Positions 60,622 through 64,000 of a stretch of DNA of 64,000 nucleotides are shown here, one piece after another. The position numbers and the translations under genes were made by a program. Location: assembly GCF_000725485.1 (NCBI RefSeq), contig NZ_JOAG01000020.1, positions 186,001 through 250,000 on the forward strand. The letters run 5' to 3'. The first letter of the stretch is position 1. Each line of letters opens with the position of its first letter. Below the pieces are notes generated by a model that was not told the DNA's origin, searched no databases, and saw nothing but the letters and a program-made list of their open reading frames with translations. This stretch comes from Nonomuraea candida. Its GTDB lineage: Bacteria > Actinomycetota > Actinomycetes > Streptosporangiales > Streptosporangiaceae.

Positions 60622-61533
60622 GTGACCACGTACGCAGATCGCCTCGACCGGCTCGTCAGTGAGCCCGAGGCCAGGAACGGCCCGCCGCCGCCCGAACCGG
60701 GGCAGCTCTATGTCGGGGGCGCGTTCCCGCGCTCGGAATCAGGGAGGTCCTACCCCGTGACGTCGGCGGCCGGAACCCACCTCGCCAACGCCGCCCTGGC
60801 CTCGCGCAAGGACGCGCGCGACGCCGTGGTGGCGGCGCGCAAGGCGTTCCCCGGCTGGTCCGGCCGGACCGCCTACAACCGGGGACAGATCCTCTACCGG
60901 ATCGCCGAGATGATGGAGGGGCGGCGCGACCAGTTCGCCGCCGAGGTCGCCGCGGCCGAGGGCGTGCCCGCGGCGCGGGCGCAGGAGATCGTGTCGGCCG
61001 CCGTGGACCGCTGGGTCTACTACGCCGGCTGGGCCGACAAGATCGGCCAGGTGGTGGGCGGCGCGAACCCCGTCTCGGGCCCCTACCTCAACCTGTCCGA
61101 GCCCGAGCCGACCGGCGTGGTGGCGGTGTTCGCGCCCACCGGCTCCGCACTGCTCGGGCTGGTCTCGGTGCTCGCCCCGGTGATCACTTCGGGGAACACG
61201 GCGGTGCTGGTCGCCGACGAGCGCGCCCCGCTGCCCGCGGTCACGCTCGCCGAGGCGCTGGCCACCTCCGACCTGCCGGGCGGCGTGGCCAACATCCTGA
61301 CCGGCCGGCTGGCCGAGCTGGCGCCGCCGCTGGCCGGGCACGCCGACGTCAACGCCCTGGACCTGGCGGGCGCGGGCGGCCTGGTGGCCGATCTGGAGGA
61401 GCTGGCGGCCACCACGCTCAAGCGCGTCCTGCGACCCCTGCCCGCAGACGACTGGGACGACGCCGACCCGGGGCTGACCCGCATCCGCCCCTTCCTGGAG
61501 ATCAAGACCGTCTGGCACCCCATCGGCCGCTGA
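60622..61533 (+). CDS. Aldehyde-dehydrogenase-like protein lacking the catalytic cysteine
   Basis: A 303-aa protein matching the N-terminal and NAD-binding part of aldehyde dehydrogenases (GQLYVGGAFPRSESGRSYPV; DAVVAARKAFPGWSGRTAYNRGQILYRIAEMMEGR; EPTGVVAVFAPTGSALLGLVSVLAPVITSGNTAVL). Full enzymes have ~480 residues. The catalytic domain is missing and the whole protein contains no cysteine, so it cannot work as a normal dehydrogenase. A similar short paralogue accompanies a full-length enzyme in some actinomycetes, often near deoC; neither is in this window. It could be a structural or regulatory subunit. GTG 60622 has only a weak ribosome-binding site. It is not an evident pseudogene, as the end reads smoothly to FLEIKTVWHPIGR. 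Confidence 0.8.
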   Translation: MTTYADRLDRLVSEPEARNGPPPPEPGQLYVGGAFPRSESGRSYPVTSAAGTHLANAALASRKDARDAVVAARKAFPGWSGRTAYNRGQILYRIAEMMEGRRDQFAAEVAAAEGVPAARAQEIVSAAVDRWVYYAGWADKIGQVVGGANPVSGPYLNLSEPEPTGVVAVFAPTGSALLGLVSVLAPVITSGNTAVLVADERAPLPAVTLAEALATSDLPGGVANILTGRLAELAPPLAGHADVNALDLAGAGGLVADLEELAATTLKRVLRPLPADDWDDADPGLTRIRPFLEIKTVWHPIGR

Positions 61534-61677
61534 CCACACCCCGGCTCCCGCCTTGTCTTGGGGGAGCCGATGGGGCCGGGGTCGTCACCCCGCCTCGGAA
61601 CCCGCGCGGGGCGGGCGCGCCTCGCCACGTCCCGTCGGGATCGGCGCGGGGCGGGCCCGCCTGGCAAGATGGGCGGG

Positions 61678-62055
61678 GTGAACGGGAACGTCTGGGTCGA
61701 CGACTGGCAGATGCAGTGCTGCGGCGAGCCCTTCCAGATCGGCTCGACCGTCTCCTGGACGCTCCACCCGGCCGACCGCGACTGGCTGACCCGGGTCCTC
61801 GGCGAGGAGACCGCCGCCACGATCGACTGGAGCGAGGAGCACCACAGCGACGAGTCCCCCGACGCGCTCCGCGTCGAAGCCCGGGTCATCGGGATCTCCG
61901 CGGTGCACGCCCGCGTGGAGCTCCTGCCCGGGGAGAACATCCATCACCCGGTCGGCGGAGTCCTCACCCCGACGACCTCCGCCGACGGATGGGACCCCGA
62001 CCGGGGCGACCTGAAATTCACCGGATACGTGGTGACCCTCACCACCGACCAGTAG
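61678..62055 (+). CDS. DUF6578-type small protein
   Basis: A 125-aa cytoplasmic protein with the family opening VWVDDWQMQCCGEPFQIGSTVSWTL and the end GDLKFTGYVVTL. The two adjacent cysteines and several acidic residues (DWSEEHHSDESPD) may bind metal, which is a guess. GTG 61678 starts VNGNVWVDDWQ; ATG 61669 adds MGG. A CAAGAT box 8-13 bases before GTG suggests a leaderless transcript. Single gene; function unknown. Confidence 0.78.
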   Translation: MNGNVWVDDWQMQCCGEPFQIGSTVSWTLHPADRDWLTRVLGEETAATIDWSEEHHSDESPDALRVEARVIGISAVHARVELLPGENIHHPVGGVLTPTTSADGWDPDRGDLKFTGYVVTLTTDQ

Positions 62056-62125
62056 CCCCGGCCCCACGCCGCGTCCGGCGCCCGCGGCTCGCTGCGTGGC
62101 AGGCGCTCGGAGCGTCGTCACCGGG

Positions 62126-62758
62126 TCACGCCGCGCGGCGCCGCCAACCGGCCAGCAGCTCGTCCGCCGAGTCCGGCGACGGATGCGTGAACCGGAGGTA
62201 GTCGCGGACCGCGGGGTTGGAGGTCGCCTCGCACGCGTCCATCCCCGACACCAGATCCTGCGGGACCGCATAGTGGAATCCGCGCTCCTCGACCCCCAGC
62301 ACCGCGTACAGCACGCAGCACTGGAGCTCCACCCCGCCGATCACCAGGCCGTCGATGTCCCACTCCGCCAGCGTGTCCAGGAACTCGCGGCTCTGCCAGA
62401 CGTCGAACCGGTATTTGCGCACCACCCGGGAGCCCGGCACCGGCTCGGGGAACAGCCTCGCGCCGTCCGATCCCGCCACGCACAACCGGCTCGTCTCCTC
62501 CCACCGCCGCTGCCGTGGCGTCAGCCGATCCAGCTCCAGCACCTGCTGGGAGTAGATCACCCGCGCGCCGAACCGCGCCGCCCGCGCCGCGAACGCGTTG
62601 GCCCGCATCGCCGTGGCGGCGTTGCCGGACCTTCCCGGGTGCCGCGCGCCGGGCGCCCCGCAGAAGTCCCACTGGAAGTCGATCAGCACGACGGCGACCC
62701 GCTCCGGGGCGAGGTCCAGCAGCCGTTCCACCCGGCCGGCCCGCTCAGCTCCATCCAT
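62126..62758 (-). CDS. Isochorismatase-like cysteine hydrolase
   Basis: A 210-aa hydrolase of the isochorismatase/nicotinamidase fold. The triad is visible: D27 (VAVVLIDFQWDFCG), K115 (RVVRKYRFDVW) and C148 (GGVELQCCVLYAV), with the preceding GGVE forming the cis-peptide loop. Such enzymes cleave small amides or vinyl ethers; the substrate is not predictable. ATG 62758 opens MDGAERAGRVERLLDLAPERVAVVLID. The frame stays open far upstream into the response-regulator region, but that part is a shadow. It lies 113 bases downstream of the response-regulator stop on the same strand. Confidence 0.87.
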   Translation of the reverse strand: MDGAERAGRVERLLDLAPERVAVVLIDFQWDFCGAPGARHPGRSGNAATAMRANAFAARAARFGARVIYSQQVLELDRLTPRQRRWEETSRLCVAGSDGARLFPEPVPGSRVVRKYRFDVWQSREFLDTLAEWDIDGLVIGGVELQCCVLYAVLGVEERGFHYAVPQDLVSGMDACEATSNPAVRDYLRFTHPSPDSADELLAGWRRRAA

Positions 62759-62871
62759 GCCGCCATTCTCGCCTCGGACGCCGGGTCGGGGCCGAGGGTG
62801 CGGGCTTCGCCGGCAGGTCGCCCCCGCCGGGGGAGAGGGACGGCCTTTCCGGCCCGGAGGCGGCCGACCGC

Positions 62872-63516
62872 CTAGCGGTGGTCCAGGAAGGTGAGCACGG
62901 CCAGCACGCGGCGGTGGCCGCCGTCGGAGTGGGGCAGGCCGAGCTTGGCGAAGATGTTGCCGACGTGCTTGTGCACGGCGTTGTCGGTGATCGTCAGCTC
63001 CTGCGACAGCTCCGCGTTGCTGAGCCCCCGTGCCATGAGCGACAGCACCTCCCGCTCCCGGGCCGTGAGGGAGTCGAGGGCGTTCCCCCGGCCGCTCGCC
63101 ATGAGCTGGGCGATCACCTCGGGGTCCATCACGGTGCCGCCCGCGGCGACCCTGCGCAGGTCCTCGACGAACTGCCCGACCCGGCTGACCCGGTCCTTGA
63201 GCAGGTAGCCCACCGCGCCGGAGCCGTCGGCGAGCAGCTCGCGGGCGTAGACGCGCTCGACGTACTGCGACAGGACCAGGACGGGCAGGCCGGGACGGGT
63301 CCGGCGCACGGCCAGGGCCGCCTTGACGCCCTCGTCGCGGAAGGACGGCGGCAGCCGCACGTCGGCGATCACGAGGTCGGGCCCGTGCTCCTCGACCGCG
63401 TCCACCAGTGCGGGCCCGTCGGTGACGACGGCGGCGACCTCGATGCCCTTGGTGCCCAGGAGCAGTTCGAGCCCGGCGGAGAGCAGGACGTTGTCCTCGG
63501 CGATCACGACGCGCAC
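62872..63516 (-). CDS. NarL/LuxR-type response regulator
   Basis: A 214-aa regulator: receiver domain with D52 (PDLVIADVRLPPSFRDEG) and LLKDRVS, then LuxR-type helix-turn-helix LTAREREVLSLMARGLSNAELSQELTITDNAVHKHVGNIFAKL. An 'RLPPS' loop and the C-terminal extension RRVLAVLTFLDHR are typical of the group paired with short actinobacterial kinases. GTG 63516 overlaps the end of the kinase gene by 13 bases. Targets unknown. Confidence 0.94.
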   Translation of the reverse strand: MRVVIAEDNVLLSAGLELLLGTKGIEVAAVVTDGPALVDAVEEHGPDLVIADVRLPPSFRDEGVKAALAVRRTRPGLPVLVLSQYVERVYARELLADGSGAVGYLLKDRVSRVGQFVEDLRRVAAGGTVMDPEVIAQLMASGRGNALDSLTAREREVLSLMARGLSNAELSQELTITDNAVHKHVGNIFAKLGLPHSDGGHRRVLAVLTFLDHR

Positions 63517-64000
63517 GGCAGCTCCACGGTGATGGCGGTCGGCCCGCCGGCCGGGCTGTGCACCCGTACGCTGCCGTCGAAGGCGGCGGCCCGCCTGCGG
63601 ATGCCCGTGACCCCGGTGCCGCGGCTCTCGTCGACACCACCGCGCCCGTCGTCGCCGACCTCGATGAGCAGGACGTCGTCCCGCCGGGACAGCCGGACGG
63701 TGGCGCGCGTCGCGCCGCTGTGCCGGGTGACGTTGGTGATCGTCTCGGCCACGATGAAGTACGCGGCCGCCTCGACCGCGGCCGGGACCCGCCCCAGCTC
63801 GCCCAGGTCCACCTCGACGGGCACGCCCGCGCCGGCGGCCACCGCCGACACCGCCCCCTTCAGCCCCCGGTCGGCCAGGATCGGGGGATACATGGTGCGG
63901 ATCACCTGGCGCAACTCGGCCATCGCCTCCTCCGTGCCCTCATGGGCCTCCTTGATCAGCCGGGCCAGCAGCCCGCCGTCCTCGGGGAGCGCCTCCCTGG
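63504..64000 (-). CDS. Sensor histidine kinase, C-terminal part (5' end outside the window)
   Basis: The frame is open to the right edge, so the gene begins beyond base 64000. The visible ~165 residues cover the end of the dimerisation helix (LLARLIKEAHEGTEEAMAELRQVIRTMYPPILADRGLKGAV) and a full HATPase domain: VAETITNVTRHSGA (N box), VGDDGRGGVDESRGTGVTGIRRRAAAF (G boxes) and ITVELPCAS at the end. The phosphorylated histidine is upstream of the window edge. It pairs with the overlapping response regulator at 62872-63516. Confidence 0.9.
   Translation of the reverse strand, partial: REALPEDGGLLARLIKEAHEGTEEAMAELRQVIRTMYPPILADRGLKGAVSAVAAGAGVPVEVDLGELGRVPAAVEAAAYFIVAETITNVTRHSGATRATVRLSRRDDVLLIEVGDDGRGGVDESRGTGVTGIRRRAAAFDGSVRVHSPAGGPTAITVELPCAS

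Noticed and set aside
60622..61533. Pseudogene call for the short aldehyde dehydrogenase
   Set aside because: The frame is intact and no remnant of the catalytic domain was seen in the 144 bases before the next gene; short forms of this type occur elsewhere.

Overview
The window is high-G+C DNA with mostly G/C third codon positions, GTG starts, four-base ATGA gene overlaps, many secreted multidomain glycoside hydrolases and several LacI/TetR regulators. This points to a filamentous actinomycete, probably of the Streptosporangiales (Nonomuraea-like); the genus is inference. No rRNA, tRNA, IS element, phage gene, CRISPR array or origin was recognised.

Left part (1-9740): the 3' end of a long WD40-repeat protein, phosphate acetyltransferase (pta), a large FAD/Fe-S 2-hydroxyacid dehydrogenase on the minus strand, a GAP/Sap-family membrane protein divergent from a TetR gene with two matching dyads between them, and a secreted GH16 glucanase followed by a strong hairpin terminator.

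Nitrogen block (9832-19070): a TetR regulator, an APC-family permease, then a tightly overlapping operon of two DUF1989 proteins, a 1215-aa biotin-dependent urea/guanidine carboxylase and allophanate hydrolase. The DUF1989 pair makes guanidine (guanidine -> carboxyguanidine -> allophanate -> ammonia + CO2) the more likely substrate than urea. The permease and the operon each carry a 22-bp dyad of the same design (ATTTCTGTC, 4 bases, GACAGAAAT or a near match). I take these as the TetR operators. I recognise no guanidine riboswitch.

Glycan locus A (19478-33675): a secreted BNR-type beta-propeller protein divergent from a LacI regulator that shares TGATACGTATCA-type operators, then a sugar-binding lipoprotein, two ABC permeases, an FAD oxidoreductase and a GH3 enzyme. 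On the opposite strand lies a 1113-aa secreted protein joining PA14, a sorbosone-dehydrogenase-like propeller, two carbohydrate-binding modules and a 3-keto-glycoside hydrolase (DUF1080) domain. The set suggests lytic or oxidative cleavage of a plant or algal glycan, followed by import.

Middle (33954-48590): two convergent ECF sigma factor genes (one ECF41/SigJ-like, one with an upstream YCII/DGPF gene), a 2030-aa RHS/YD-repeat secreted protein with a variable lower-G+C tip, a 1151-aa secreted LamG protein, and a NarL-type two-component system behind a perfect 17-bp inverted repeat.

Glycan locus B (48636-60567): a secreted LamG/clan GH-A/CBM enzyme divergent from a LacI gene, a second sugar ABC importer without an ATPase gene, a GH127 beta-L-arabinofuranosidase and a secreted GH39-like enzyme with a CBM. 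The same 14-bp operator, TGTGAGCGCTAACA, precedes the secreted enzyme and the importer operon, while a different palindrome (GAACCGGTTC) precedes the LacI gene. The likely target is an L-arabinose-containing glycan such as arabinogalactan protein or arabinan.

Right end (60622-64000): a cysteine-free aldehyde-dehydrogenase-like protein, a DUF6578 protein, an isochorismatase-like hydrolase, and a response regulator with the 3' part of its histidine kinase running off the window.

A recurring oddity is short tandem repeats (12-30 bp units, 2-6 copies) placed at gene ends, often crossing the stop or start codon.
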